DNA of 59,957 bases from Caenispirillum bisanense (lineage in GTDB: Bacteria > Pseudomonadota > Alphaproteobacteria > Rhodospirillales > UBA2165): contig CAMDWJ010000026.1 of NCBI GenBank assembly GCA_945877815.1, forward strand, positions 1-59,957. Reading direction: 5' to 3'. Below, one piece after another: positions 7,922-17,325 of this stretch (the stretch's first letter is position 1; each line of letters starts with the position of its first letter). Made by a program: the position numbers and the translations under genes. The notes below the pieces were generated by a model. It was not told the DNA's origin and made no database searches. It saw nothing but the letters and a program-made list of their open reading frames with translations.

Positions 7922-8890
7922 GTGTCGGATCAGAAAAAACCATACGTCATCGCAATCGAAGAACATTATTGGGACAAGGAAATGGCCTCGAAGTGGGCCA
8001 CCGGCGAAGGGGCGGGCCCGCCGCTCATCCGCGACAAGCTTTACGACTATTACGACGTGCGGCTGAAAGAAATGGATTCTGCCGGCATCGATGTACAGGT
8101 GCTCTCGCATGGCGCGCCCTCGGCTCAACGCTTCGATGCGGAGTCCGGTCCCGAGATCGCCAAAGGCGCCAATGATCGCCTGAACGAGATCGTGCGCCGC
8201 CACCCGACCCGGTTCCAGGGCTTTGCAGCCCTGCCGACTGCCAATCCAAAGGCCGCAGCTGACGAATTGGAACGCACAGTTACAAAGTACGGGTTCAAGG
8301 GGGCGATGATTCATGGCCTCTCGAATGGGCAGAAATTCCTCGATCTGCCGGAATTCTGGCCGATTTTCGAACGGGCCCAGGCGCTCGACGTGCCGATCTA
8401 TATGCATCCGGCGGTGCCGCATCCGGCCTTCATCGACGCTTACCTCAAGGATTACCTCAAGGATTTTCCAGGTCTCACCAATGCGGCCTGGGGCTTCACG
8501 GTCGAAACCGCGACGCAGGGCATAAGGCTCGTTCTGTCGGGCGTTTTCGACAAATATCCGAAACTGAAGATCATCCTCGGCCATCTCGGCGAAGGATTGC
8601 CCTTCCTTCTGTGGCGCATCGACCATGCTTTGTCGCGTCCCGGCGGCAAGGCGCTCAATTTCCGCGAAACATTCCGCGAGCATTTTTGGATCACGACCAG
8701 CGGCAACTTTTCCGATGCCGCGATGCTGTGCAGCATGATGGAACTCGGCGCCGATCGGATTCTGTTCTCGGTCGATTACCCCTATGTCGAAAATCAGCCG
8801 GGCATGGATTGGATGAAACACCTCGCCATCTCGACCGAAGACAAGGACAAGGTCTATAGCGGCAATGCCAAGCGCCTGTTGAAGATGTAA
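7922..8890 (+). CDS. Amidohydrolase family protein (ACMSD / resorcylate decarboxylase-like)
   Basis: This is a metal-dependent TIM-barrel enzyme of about 322 residues in the amidohydrolase-2 group. The first strand has IAIEEHYW, the Glu-x-His form seen in gamma-resorcylate-type decarboxylases. Further likely ligands are His in IYMHPAVPHP near residue 160, the active-site His in IILGHLGEGLP near 220 and Asp in LFSVDYPYVE near 280. GTG 7922 is chosen because AGGGGAGG sits 5 bases upstream. In this family the reaction is usually non-oxidative decarboxylation of an aromatic acid or hydrolysis of a lactone. The exact substrate is unknown. Neighbouring DUF3237 and transporter genes fit organic-acid catabolism. 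Confidence 0.82.
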   Translation: MSDQKKPYVIAIEEHYWDKEMASKWATGEGAGPPLIRDKLYDYYDVRLKEMDSAGIDVQVLSHGAPSAQRFDAESGPEIAKGANDRLNEIVRRHPTRFQGFAALPTANPKAAADELERTVTKYGFKGAMIHGLSNGQKFLDLPEFWPIFERAQALDVPIYMHPAVPHPAFIDAYLKDYLKDFPGLTNAAWGFTVETATQGIRLVLSGVFDKYPKLKIILGHLGEGLPFLLWRIDHALSRPGGKALNFRETFREHFWITTSGNFSDAAMLCSMMELGADRILFSVDYPYVENQPGMDWMKHLAISTEDKDKVYSGNAKRLLKM

Positions 8891-8898
8891 GGGGCGCT

Positions 8899-9354
8899 AT
8901 GAGCTACCTCGCGAAGGTTCTGCAACCCGGCGAAACGGTCCAGCATCAAAGTCGGATCCACTGGATCGTTTACGTGCCGGGGCTGCTGTTCATCTGCCTC
9001 GCCGCTGCCGCTTATTTATTTGGCGACCGTGTGGCGCCCGAGCCCTGGCCGATGGGGGCCGCCGCCGCGATCCTGGCGGTGGCGGTCTATTTTCTCATCG
9101 GCGCCTGGTTTCGGCGTTGGACGACCGAACTCGCGATCACCGATCGTCGCATCGTGTTCAAACGGGGCTTCATCCGTCGCCACACGATCGAAATGAATAT
9201 GGACAAGATCGAGAGCGTGGACGTGGATCAATCGATCCTCGGACGCATCTTCGATTATGGCGATATCATCGTGCGCGGCACCGGCACGGGATTCGAGCCG
9301 TTGCACGGTATCGATTCACCGATCGAATTCCGCAATCACGTGACCGCGCGCTGA
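8899..9354 (+). CDS. Bacterial PH domain (YdbS/DUF304-like) membrane protein
   Basis: A protein of 151 residues has two N-terminal membrane helices (about 22-40 and 52-70) and a bPH_2 domain: WTTELAITDRRIVFKRGFIRRHTIEMNMDKIESVDVDQSILGRIFDYGDIIVRGTGTG in outline. It starts 8 bases after the amidohydrolase stop with AGGGG as ribosome site, so it is likely co-transcribed, though a functional link is doubtful. Bacterial PH-domain proteins of this class are thought to act at the membrane; a specific role is not known. Confidence 0.8.
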   Translation: MSYLAKVLQPGETVQHQSRIHWIVYVPGLLFICLAAAAYLFGDRVAPEPWPMGAAAAILAVAVYFLIGAWFRRWTTELAITDRRIVFKRGFIRRHTIEMNMDKIESVDVDQSILGRIFDYGDIIVRGTGTGFEPLHGIDSPIEFRNHVTAR

Positions 9355-9355
9355 T

Positions 9356-9499
9356 TTATTTCGTTGTCGGGTGCGTGCGGAGCGAGTCGGCGTCGAGCCT
9401 GCGGTGAAGCTTGAGCCCGGCATGGATGACGCCGTAGGCGAGCATGCCAAACACGACGGCCATTAGGAACGTCAGCAGATGCGCCTTGAGGCGCCTCAT
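9356..9499 (-). CDS. Small membrane protein (47 residues) translationally coupled to gatB
   Basis: A 47-codon frame starts on an ATG that shares one base with the gatB stop (TGATG) and ends in TAA. The product begins [18 protein letters not shown] and has one hydrophobic segment (about residues 8-28) flanked by basic residues, then a hydrophilic tail, so it would be a single-pass inner-membrane peptide. It ends tail-to-tail with the PH-domain gene. Stop-start coupling and the coherent membrane profile support a real gene. It matches no family I recognise. Confidence 0.5.
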   Translation of the reverse strand: MRRLKAHLLTFLMAVVFGMLAYGVIHAGLKLHRRLDADSLRTHPTTK

Positions 9500-10953
9500 C
9501 AGCCGCCGAGCTTTTTCTTGAGCAGTTCGTTGACCATCTTGGGGTTCGCCTTGCCCCCGGTGGCCTTCATGATCTGGCCGACGAACCAGCCCGTCACTTT
9601 CTGATCGCCGCTGCGATATTGCTCGGCTTGGGCGGGATTTTCGGCGATGACCTTATCCACGGCCGCTTCGATGGCGCCGGTATCGGTGATCTGGCGCAGA
9701 CCCTTGGCATCCACGATTTTGACCGGATCGCCCCCGGTCTCGACCATTTCCTCGAACACATCCTTGGCGATGCGCCCGGAGATGGTGTTATCGGAAATCA
9801 GGCCGATCAGCGCGCCCAGCTGCTGGGCGGAGACCGGGCTTTCGGTGATGGTCAGGCCGCGCTTGTTCAGCATCGCGGTCAATTCCTGCAGGGTCCAGTT
9901 GGCGGCGATTTTAGCATCGCGCCCTTCGGCCACAGTTTCGAAATAGGCTGCCAACTCGCGCTCGGCCGTAAGCTGCGTTGCATCAGCTGGGCTCAAGCCA
10001 TACAGCACTCTGAACCGGGCCTTCTTGGCATCCGGCAGTTCCGGCAATGCGGCGCGCAGGCGATCCACATAGGCCTGGTCGAGTGCGAGTGGCAGAAGAT
10101 CGGGATCCGGGAAATAGCGATAATCGTGCGCTTCTTCCTTGGATCGCATGGGGCGGGTCTCGCCGCGATCGGGATCGTAGAGACGGGTTTCCTGGATGAC
10201 CGAGCCGCCGGACTCGTACAGTTCGACCTGGCGCTCGGCCTCGATCTCGATCGCCTGCATGACGAAACGCACCGAGTTCACGTTCTTGATTTCGCAGCGC
10301 GTGCGCAATCCTTCGCCCGCCTTGCGCACGCTCACATTGACGTCGCAGCGTAGCGAACCTTGTTCCATATTGCCGTCGCAGGTGTCGAGATAGCGCAGGA
10401 TGGTGCGCATCTTGCGCACGTACGCGCCGGCTTCTTCCGGGCTGCGCAGATCGGGTTTGGAGACGATCTCCATCAGCGCCACGCCCGCACGATTGAGATC
10501 GATGAAGGTGCGGTTCGGGTCCTGGTCGTGCAGCGATTTGCCGGCATCTTGTTCCAGATGCAGCCGCTCGATGCCGACATCGCGCGTCGTGCCGTCGGGC
10601 ATGTCGAGTGTCATGACGCCTTCGCCGACCACCGGATGCAGATATTGCGAAATCTGATAGCCAAAGGGCAGGTCGGGATAGAAGTAGTTCTTGCGTTCGA
10701 ACGTGCTGGTCAGATTGATTTTCGCATTGAGGCCGAGCCCGGTGCGCACCGCCTGCTCGACGCAGCGCGCATTGATCACCGGCAACATGCCCGGCATGGC
10801 CGCATCGACCAGGGAGACTTGCGTATTGGGTTCCGCGCCGAACTCGGTCGCGGCACCCGAGAACAATTTCGATTTCGAGACGACCTGAGCATGGACTTCG
10901 AGGCCGATCACGACCTCCCAAGCGCCGGTTTTTCCTTGGATCGAGTAGGCCAT
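9499..10953 (-). CDS. gatB: Asp-tRNA(Asn)/Glu-tRNA(Gln) amidotransferase subunit B
   Basis: GatB is the tRNA-binding and kinase subunit of the GatCAB complex. With GatA it converts mischarged Glu-tRNA(Gln) or Asp-tRNA(Asn) to the amidated form in the cytoplasm. At about 484 residues it is full length: [11 protein letters not shown] at the N-terminus, [28 protein letters not shown] and [10 protein letters not shown] in the catalytic cradle, and a C-terminal YqeY-like domain (about 335-484) ending near [16 protein letters not shown] 10953 follows the gatA stop by 2 bases; a TTG two codons earlier overlaps gatA. It is the last of three gat genes. Confidence 0.97.
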   Translation of the reverse strand: MAYSIQGKTGAWEVVIGLEVHAQVVSKSKLFSGAATEFGAEPNTQVSLVDAAMPGMLPVINARCVEQAVRTGLGLNAKINLTSTFERKNYFYPDLPFGYQISQYLHPVVGEGVMTLDMPDGTTRDVGIERLHLEQDAGKSLHDQDPNRTFIDLNRAGVALMEIVSKPDLRSPEEAGAYVRKMRTILRYLDTCDGNMEQGSLRCDVNVSVRKAGEGLRTRCEIKNVNSVRFVMQAIEIEAERQVELYESGGSVIQETRLYDPDRGETRPMRSKEEAHDYRYFPDPDLLPLALDQAYVDRLRAALPELPDAKKARFRVLYGLSPADATQLTAERELAAYFETVAEGRDAKIAANWTLQELTAMLNKRGLTITESPVSAQQLGALIGLISDNTISGRIAKDVFEEMVETGGDPVKIVDAKGLRQITDTGAIEAAVDKVIAENPAQAEQYRSGDQKVTGWFVGQIMKATGGKANPKMVNELLKKKLGG

Positions 10954-10955
10954 GG

Positions 10956-12437
10956 TCAAGCCTTCCCGAGCAGCTGCGGCAAAGCGGTGAAGTTGGCGGC
11001 CTGTTCGACCGCCTGGCCGACGCGCAGCAAGGTCGCTTCGTCGAACGGCTTGCCGATCAGATGCAGACCGAGCGGCAAGCCGTCGGCGCTGAGGCCCGCC
11101 GGCACCGACATGGCGGGAAGCCCGGCGAGGCTGGCAGGCACCGTGAAGACGTCGTTGATATACATCTGAACCGGATCGTCCATCTTCTCGCCGATGGCGA
11201 AGGCGGGGAAGGGGGCGGTCGGCGTGAGCAGGACATCGGCTTTCTTGAAGGCTTCTGCGAATTCCTGGGCAATCAGGGCGCGGACCTTTTGCGCCTTCAC
11301 GTAATAGGCATCGTAATAGCCGGCGCTGAGAACATAGGTTCCGATCAGGATGCGGCGGCGGACCTCGCGGCCGAAACCGGCGGCACGGGTCTGTTCATAC
11401 ATGTCGGTCAGATCGTCGGCAGAGACGCGCAGCCCATACCGTACGCCGTCGTAACGCGCGAGATTGGACGAGGCTTCGGCGGGTGCGACGATATAATAGG
11501 TCGCGAGCGCATCCTTGGTGTGCGGCAAAGTCACTTCGACCGGTTCGGCGCCGGCATCCTTCAGCCAGTCGATGCCGGTCTGCCACAGCTTCTCGATCTC
11601 GCTCGACATCCCGTCGATACGGTATTCGATCGGAATGCCGACTTTGAGACCTTTGATCGAACCGGCCATCGCCGCTTCGAAATTCGGCAAGGGTTCGTTG
11701 ACGACGGTTGAATCCTTCGGATCGAACCCGGCCATCGATTGTAGCATGATTGCAGCGTCGCGCACGCTACGCGTCATTGGACCGGCCTGATCGAGCGACG
11801 ATGCGAAGGCCACCATGCCCCAGCGCGAACAGCGTCCGTAGGTTGGCTTCAATCCGACGAGCCCACAAAATGCTGCCGGCTGACGGATCGATCCGCCCGT
11901 ATCGGAACCGGTGGCGCAGATTGCCATGCGCGCCGCAACTGCGGCGGCCGATCCGCCGGACGAGCCGCCGGGAACGCGGTCCTTGCCGTCATTCAGGCGC
12001 CAGGGGTTTTTCACCGGACCGAAATAGCTGGTGATATTGGCCGAGCCCATGGCGAACTCGTCCATATTGGTTTTGCCGAGCATGACCGCGCCGGCCTTGC
12101 GTAGATTGGCTGTCACGGTCGATTCGTAGGTCGGCACGAATCCTTCGAGCATATGCGACGAAGCGGTCGTCTGTACGCCTTCGGTGCAGAACAGATCCTT
12201 TACTGCGACGGGGATGCCGTCCATTGCGCTGGCGGCGCTGCCCGCGCCATGCCGTGCGTCGGATTGGCCCGCGCGTTCCAGCGCGATTTCCGGTGTTTCG
12301 GTCACGAAAGCATTGAGATCGCGCATCGCCTCCATGGCGGCGATATGGGCATGGGCCAATTCAACGGCCGAGAATTTCTTGGCCGCCAATCCATCGCGCG
12401 CCTCGGCGATGGTCAGATGAGTGAGCGCGTCGCTCAT
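10956..12437 (-). CDS. gatA: Asp-tRNA(Asn)/Glu-tRNA(Gln) amidotransferase subunit A
   Basis: GatA is the amidase subunit, which releases ammonia from glutamine for GatB. The product of about 493 residues has the amidase-signature catalytic triad: Lys in VAVKDLF near residue 78, and serines in [11 protein letters not shown] and [12 protein letters not shown] near 150-180. ATG 12437 overlaps the gatC stop as ATGA, so translation is coupled, and the conserved N-terminus ([16 protein letters not shown]) begins right there. Presence of GatCAB is normal in alphaproteobacteria that lack glutaminyl- or asparaginyl-tRNA synthetase. Confidence 0.97.
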   Translation of the reverse strand: MSDALTHLTIAEARDGLAAKKFSAVELAHAHIAAMEAMRDLNAFVTETPEIALERAGQSDARHGAGSAASAMDGIPVAVKDLFCTEGVQTTASSHMLEGFVPTYESTVTANLRKAGAVMLGKTNMDEFAMGSANITSYFGPVKNPWRLNDGKDRVPGGSSGGSAAAVAARMAICATGSDTGGSIRQPAAFCGLVGLKPTYGRCSRWGMVAFASSLDQAGPMTRSVRDAAIMLQSMAGFDPKDSTVVNEPLPNFEAAMAGSIKGLKVGIPIEYRIDGMSSEIEKLWQTGIDWLKDAGAEPVEVTLPHTKDALATYYIVAPAEASSNLARYDGVRYGLRVSADDLTDMYEQTRAAGFGREVRRRILIGTYVLSAGYYDAYYVKAQKVRALIAQEFAEAFKKADVLLTPTAPFPAFAIGEKMDDPVQMYINDVFTVPASLAGLPAMSVPAGLSADGLPLGLHLIGKPFDEATLLRVGQAVEQAANFTALPQLLGKA

Positions 12438-12721
12438 TCCACGACCTTTGGGACGGTGAAGAAATTGCCGACGCGGTCGGTCGCATTCGCGAGCACTTTT
12501 TCGGGAACGCCGCCGTCGGTCACAGCGTCTTCGCGCTGATGCGGACGCATATCCGCAACGCTGGTCATCGGGGCGACGTTGGAAGTGTCGACCGCATTCA
12601 ACTGCTCGATCCAATCCATGATCCGCGACAGCTCCTCGGCCATGACGGGAAGCTCCTCCTCGGGCACACGGATGCGGGCCAAGCGGGCAATGCGACGGAC
12701 GGTGGCGATATCCAGTGCCAA
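12434..12721 (-). CDS. gatC: Asp-tRNA(Asn)/Glu-tRNA(Gln) amidotransferase subunit C
   Basis: GatC is the small belt subunit that holds GatA and GatB together. The conserved region starts [18 protein letters not shown] and ends TVPKVVE. I chose a TTG start at 12721 because it gives 95 residues, the family length, places the family N-terminus at position 1, and has AAGGAA about 9 bases upstream. The open frame runs 38 codons further upstream, but that extension does not look like GatC. The stop overlaps the gatA start (ATGA). The divergent MmgE/PrpD gene starts 100 bases away. Confidence 0.92.
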   Translation of the reverse strand: MALDIATVRRIARLARIRVPEEELPVMAEELSRIMDWIEQLNAVDTSNVAPMTSVADMRPHQREDAVTDGGVPEKVLANATDRVGNFFTVPKVVE

Positions 12722-12820
12722 GTTGCGCAATTCCTTGAAATAATGGGGGTTCCTAGCATCGGGGATCGGGGGGGGCAAGCGGTGCTGGGCATCGTTTGAC
12801 CCATATGCTATGAGCGAAAC

Positions 12821-14194
12821 ATGGCGCTTCCGCACGAACTAGCACCGTCCGTAACCGGCCAGCTCGCCGATCTCGTGCTCGGGATCGATTCCGCCTTCGT
12901 TTCCGATGACGATTTGACCAAGGCCGAGACCTGTTTCCTGGATTGGTGCGCGGTCGCTCTGGCTGCGGTGGACGACCCGATCATGCGCCTGATGCGCAAT
13001 CAGGCGGCCTCCGAAGGGGGAAATCCCCAGGCCCGTTTTCTGGGCTCCGTCCAGCGCGGCTCGGCAGTTCAGGCGGCCTTGGTGAATGGGGTAGCGTCCC
13101 ACCTTTACGATTACGACGATGGCGCCTCGTCCATCCCGGGCCATCCCACCGTTCCCGTGGGCAGCGCTGTCTGGGCGCTGGGCGAACGCGAGGGTGTGGC
13201 GGGCCGCGATGTGTTGATCGGTCTCATCGCCGGTATCGAGGTCATGTGCCGCCTTGGACGCGCGTTGAAACCCAATCATTATGCTGCCGGCTGGCATGCG
13301 TCGGGCACGCTCGGGGCGATCGCGGCGGCGGCGGCCTGTTCAAACCTTCTCAAGCTCGACCGGCAACGCACGATCTGGGCGATCGGGCTCGCCGCCTGCC
13401 GCTCGTCCGGCCTGAAGGCCGTGTTCGGATCGTCGGCCAAGCCGTTGCAGCTCGGGCATGCCGCGGCACTCGGCCTGCAATCGGCGGATTTGGCCGCGCG
13501 CGGTTTCGATTGCGCATCGGATGTGCTGGAGGCGGAGAAGGGTTTTCTCGAACTGCACGGCAGTAAGTTCGATGCCGATGCGATCTTCAAGCCGCTTGGC
13601 CACCCGCTTGCTATCCACGAGGCGCGTTTTAAGCGCCACGCAGCTTGTTTTTTGACCCATGCCTCAACTGAAGGTGCGCTGGCCTTCCGGCGCGCCCACA
13701 ATATCGGGCCCGATCAAATCGCGAAGATCCATATTGTCGGCCATCCCGAGTTGAAGACGGTCTGCGGCAATTGGGAACCGGACGGCGGACTCGCCTTCAA
13801 GTTCTCGGCGCCGATGGTCGTCGCGGCGGCTTTGTCCGGTATCGAGACGGGTTCGCTTGCCTCTTTTTCCGAAACCAATGCCCGTGACCCTAGGTTGCGG
13901 GCTCTTGCGGCCAAGGTGGTCATCGATACGTCGGATGAATTCGAGCAGGAAGAATCCCATCTGACGTTTGAAATGAACGATGGCCAAATATTCGAAATTC
14001 ATGGCGAAACCGCGCGGTCGGCACCAACGGCGGAGTTAGATCAGGAATCTCTGCTGCCCAAAGTGCGCGCCCTTCTGCGTCCGCTCTATGGCGAGACCGG
14101 AATGGAAGCGTTGATTACGACTTTCCGCGAACTGCATAACGCGGCCCGGCTTCCGGATATCGCGTCCAATGCGAGCCACGCTGCTGCGGAATAA
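12821..14194 (+). CDS. MmgE/PrpD family protein (first copy)
   Basis: This cytoplasmic protein of about 457 residues belongs to the MmgE/PrpD superfamily, which includes 2-methylcitrate dehydratase, cis-aconitate decarboxylase and iminodisuccinate epimerase. Recognisable segments are LDWCAVALAAV near residue 40, VNGVASHLYDYDD near 90, the ASGTLGAIAAAAAC helix near 165-180, PLQLGHAAALGLQSADLA near 205 and a C-terminal small domain. It is the first gene of a plus-strand catabolic cluster up to 19525. A second, divergent PrpD copy follows at 15135. The substrate is unknown; a poly-carboxylate or acyl substrate is a fair inference. Confidence 0.85.
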   Translation: MALPHELAPSVTGQLADLVLGIDSAFVSDDDLTKAETCFLDWCAVALAAVDDPIMRLMRNQAASEGGNPQARFLGSVQRGSAVQAALVNGVASHLYDYDDGASSIPGHPTVPVGSAVWALGEREGVAGRDVLIGLIAGIEVMCRLGRALKPNHYAAGWHASGTLGAIAAAAACSNLLKLDRQRTIWAIGLAACRSSGLKAVFGSSAKPLQLGHAAALGLQSADLAARGFDCASDVLEAEKGFLELHGSKFDADAIFKPLGHPLAIHEARFKRHAACFLTHASTEGALAFRRAHNIGPDQIAKIHIVGHPELKTVCGNWEPDGGLAFKFSAPMVVAAALSGIETGSLASFSETNARDPRLRALAAKVVIDTSDEFEQEESHLTFEMNDGQIFEIHGETARSAPTAELDQESLLPKVRALLRPLYGETGMEALITTFRELHNAARLPDIASNASHAAAE

Positions 14195-14263
14195 TCATCT
14201 AGATATTGAGGCGTTACATCGGCGGCTCTGATTTGGGAGCGCGGCTGCCTAACAGGGGGAAGC

Positions 14264-15133
14264 ATGGAAGAAAAAGTCTTCATTCAGTCCGGGAAATTGA
14301 AGCTCGCCGGAATCATTCATATACCGGCGAATTTGAAGACGGGGGAGCGCAGCCCGGCTTTTGTCATCTGTCACGGATTTGGTGGCCACAAAGACGGTCC
14401 GCAGCAGATCTGGACGGCGAATAAGCTTGCGTCCATGGGGTATGTGACGTTGCGCTACGATTTCCGGGGCTGCGGCGAGAGTGAAGGCAAGCGCGGCTGG
14501 GTAATCCCACAGGAAGAGGTGGATGACGCGCTGGCTGCGGTTTCCTATATGCAGAGTCGCGCCGAGGTGAATCCTGACCGCATCGGCATGACCGGTACAA
14601 GCTTCGGCGGAGCAGTGGCGATCTATGCCGCGGGCATCGACAAGCGCATCGCCGCCGTGATCTCGCAAGGCGGTTGGGCGGATGGCATGTCTATTGCGCA
14701 GGAACGGTTTCCGACGCCGGAAAAGTGGCAGGCCTATATCGACCGTGTCGATGCCGCGCGCCGTAAAAAAATAGAGACGGGTGAAGACCAGTATCTGCAC
14801 CGCTACGACGTCGTACCGGTGCCAGAACGCCTGCGTCCCTCCATCGACGAGCGTTCCATTTTCCAATTTCCGGTCGAGACGGAACTGACTAAATTCTATT
14901 TTCGCCCCATCGATGTGATCGGGAATATCTCGCCGCGCCCGATCTTGTTGCTGCATGCGGCCGGTGACTCGGTCACCAGCTCCAAGGGATCACTGGAGAT
15001 GTTCTCCAAGTCGAAACCGCCGACAGAGCTGCATCTTATGACCGACGTCGATCATTTCATGTTCGGCGAGGACGATGATCGCGTCGACAGTCTTGTCGGC
15101 GGCTGGCTCAAAAAATATTTTCCGGTGAACTGA
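14264..15133 (+). CDS. Alpha/beta hydrolase (dienelactone hydrolase-like)
   Basis: This serine hydrolase of about 289 residues has the oxyanion-region motif VICHGFGGHKDG near residues 34-46, the nucleophile elbow GTSFGG with Ser near 113, the acidic residue in LLLHAAGDSVTS near 230 and a C-terminal His in DVDHFMFGEDDD near 268. A cap insertion lies around 145-205. ATG 14264 follows AGGGGGAAGC. The next gene starts one base after its stop, so they are in one operon. It most likely cleaves an ester, thioester or lactone intermediate of the pathway; no closer assignment can be made. Confidence 0.82.
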   Translation: MEEKVFIQSGKLKLAGIIHIPANLKTGERSPAFVICHGFGGHKDGPQQIWTANKLASMGYVTLRYDFRGCGESEGKRGWVIPQEEVDDALAAVSYMQSRAEVNPDRIGMTGTSFGGAVAIYAAGIDKRIAAVISQGGWADGMSIAQERFPTPEKWQAYIDRVDAARRKKIETGEDQYLHRYDVVPVPERLRPSIDERSIFQFPVETELTKFYFRPIDVIGNISPRPILLLHAAGDSVTSSKGSLEMFSKSKPPTELHLMTDVDHFMFGEDDDRVDSLVGGWLKKYFPVN

Positions 15134-15134
15134 C

Positions 15135-16490
15135 ATGTTGTGTGAAAAATTCGCCGAATGGGCAATTGCGCAAAAGTGGGACGACCTACCGCCGGAGGCG
15201 CAGACCATGGCGCGCCGCCTGATGATCGACACCCTCGGTTGCGCCATCGCCGGACGCGATGTTCCGGCTGCAATGAAAAGCGCGCAAGTGGCGTCCTCGT
15301 CGCTTGGTGGGCCTGCCGCGGCGACCGGCCTGACCAGCGGCGTCAAGCTGCCCGTCCTGGGCGCGATTCTGGATTCGGGCGCCGCCATCCGTGCCCTCGA
15401 TCTCAACGACATCTATTGGGGTCGGGCATCGGGTGGACATCCGAGCGATATCTTCGCGACCGGGTTTGCAGTCGGTGAAGCGAAGAATGCATCGATTGGC
15501 GAGATGCTGACGGCAGTGGCCGTCGGCTACGAGATGTTCATTCGCCTTGCCGACAGCTTGGATTTCAAGCGCCATTACGATCACACCACGGCGGCTTGCA
15601 TGGGGGCCGCAGCCATCGCGGGGTACCTGAAGAAGCTCGATGTCGCGCGTTTCGCCAACGGGCTCGCCATTGCGTTTGCCAGTTCGCCGCGCATGAGCAT
15701 TCTGCGGCGCGGACAGGTTTCCGAAGTGAAAGCCCCCGCACCGGCGCTGGCTGAAATCAGCGGCGTGCTCGGCATCGACCTGGCCGAGGCGACCTTGACC
15801 GGGCCAGTCAAAGCAGTCGACATCGCAGACTATGGAATTCCCATCATGTTCCATAAGGGAATGGGCGTCGAAGGCCTGATCCCGACAACGGGCGGCCGTC
15901 TGCGCATTCTCGATGTTGCGATCAAACGTTATCCCTGCATTGGGACCGGCCAGTCCACGGCGGCAACGGGGGCTGCTCTGTATAACAAGATCGGCGGACG
16001 TATCGAGCGCATCCGCAAGGTTCATCTGCGCACCCAGGATGACGACGTGTCGCGCAGCCAGATCAGCGCGGATTTCCGCCATCCAGATACACGTGAATGG
16101 GCCGATCACAGCTTCTGGGCGTTATTCGGCATGGCGCTTACAGACGGGAAACTGTTGCCGGCCCAGTTTGCCGCTGCGCGGTGGAAGGACAAGGACGTCC
16201 AGGACATTTTGAACAAGACGACGATGGCCGCAGATCTGACGGTCAACGAACCCGGCCGTCTGTCCGCCAATGCAACCGCGACTCTCGATGACGGCTCGGT
16301 GGTCGAGGTCGACACCCCCTACGCGCCGGGTCATCCAAAGAATCCACTCGACGAGGCCGGCGTGCTCGTGAAATTCCACGAATGCGCCGATCCTGTTCTC
16401 GGAAAGTCCAAGGCCGATGCCATTGTTGCGGCCTGGCAGAAAGCCGATGCGACGATGCCGATCCGCAATCTCATCGCGCTTTGCTTCTAG
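15135..16490 (+). CDS. MmgE/PrpD family protein (second copy)
   Basis: This is the second MmgE/PrpD member, about 451 residues. It opens with CEKFAEWAIAQKWDDLPPEA, then RRLMIDTLGCAIAGRDVP near residues 30-45, IRALDLNDIYWG near 85, GGHPSDIFATGFAVGE near 100 and DHTTAACMGAAAIAGYLKKL near 150. It starts 1 base after the hydrolase stop. It is clearly diverged from the 12821 copy rather than a recent duplicate. Two different PrpD proteins in one operon suggest two steps, such as a dehydration and a decarboxylation or isomerisation, on related substrates. Confidence 0.85.
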   Translation: MLCEKFAEWAIAQKWDDLPPEAQTMARRLMIDTLGCAIAGRDVPAAMKSAQVASSSLGGPAAATGLTSGVKLPVLGAILDSGAAIRALDLNDIYWGRASGGHPSDIFATGFAVGEAKNASIGEMLTAVAVGYEMFIRLADSLDFKRHYDHTTAACMGAAAIAGYLKKLDVARFANGLAIAFASSPRMSILRRGQVSEVKAPAPALAEISGVLGIDLAEATLTGPVKAVDIADYGIPIMFHKGMGVEGLIPTTGGRLRILDVAIKRYPCIGTGQSTAATGAALYNKIGGRIERIRKVHLRTQDDDVSRSQISADFRHPDTREWADHSFWALFGMALTDGKLLPAQFAAARWKDKDVQDILNKTTMAADLTVNEPGRLSANATATLDDGSVVEVDTPYAPGHPKNPLDEAGVLVKFHECADPVLGKSKADAIVAAWQKADATMPIRNLIALCF

Positions 16491-16514
16491 CGCGCTCGAA
16501 CAGGGAGACAAACA

Positions 16515-17315
16515 ATGGAATTGAAACTCAAAACCGACAAGATGATCGCTAGGATTGAGGATGGCATCGGCTGGATGATTTATAACCAGCCTGAAAAGCG
16601 CAACGCGATGAGTCTCGCCATGCGTCAGGCGGTTCCGGAGATCTTGGAAGAGTTTCAACGCAACGACGATGTGCGTGTCGTGGTTATGACCGGGGCGGGC
16701 GACAAGGCGTTCGTATCGGGCGCGGATATTTCCGAGTTCGACGAGCAGCGTGCGACGCCCGAGCAGGTCGCTGCCTATAATCAGCAGAGCGAAAAATCCG
16801 CTCAGGCGTTCAACCATCTGCACAAGCCGTTGATCGCTATGATCCGTGGCTTTTGCGTCGGCGGCGGTCTCGCGACTGCGCTGAAGGCCGATCTGCGCTA
16901 TGCCGCCGACAATTCCGAATTCGGCATCCCGGCGGGGCGGCTCGGTCTGGGTTACGGTTACGATGCGGTGCGCGGGATCATGGATTTCGTCGGCCCCGCT
17001 TATGCGGCCGAAATCCTGTTCACCGCGCGCCGCTTCAAGGCTCCGGATGCGCAACGCATGGGTCTGATTAATGGCTATCATCCGCCGGACCAATTGGAGG
17101 CCTTTGTGCGCGAGACGGCAAAGGTCATCGCGTCCAACGCGCCGCTTACGGTGAAACTTGCCAAGACCAGCATCCGTGAGCATCGTAAGGATCCTGCCGA
17201 TCGCGATCTAGCGCTCTGCCAGCAGCAGCTCGACGCTTGCATGAACAGCGCGGATTATATCGAAGGCCGTCACGCTTTCCTGGAAAAGCGTACCGCACAA
17301 TTCAAAGGCCGCTGA
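16515..17315 (+). CDS. Enoyl-CoA hydratase/isomerase family protein
   Basis: This crotonase-fold enzyme of about 266 residues is probably a CoA-thioester hydratase or isomerase. It shows the first oxyanion segment FVSGADISEFDEQRA near residues 72-86 and the second, IRGFCVGGGLATALKADLRYAAD, near 113-135, followed by FGIPAGRLGLGYGYDAV. The usual paired glutamates of classical enoyl-CoA hydratase are not obvious, so it may catalyse a different crotonase reaction. It lies 24 bases after the second PrpD gene with GGGAGAC as ribosome site. Confidence 0.85.
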   Translation: MELKLKTDKMIARIEDGIGWMIYNQPEKRNAMSLAMRQAVPEILEEFQRNDDVRVVVMTGAGDKAFVSGADISEFDEQRATPEQVAAYNQQSEKSAQAFNHLHKPLIAMIRGFCVGGGLATALKADLRYAADNSEFGIPAGRLGLGYGYDAVRGIMDFVGPAYAAEILFTARRFKAPDAQRMGLINGYHPPDQLEAFVRETAKVIASNAPLTVKLAKTSIREHRKDPADRDLALCQQQLDACMNSADYIEGRHAFLEKRTAQFKGR

Positions 17316-17325
17316 GGAAAGTAGA

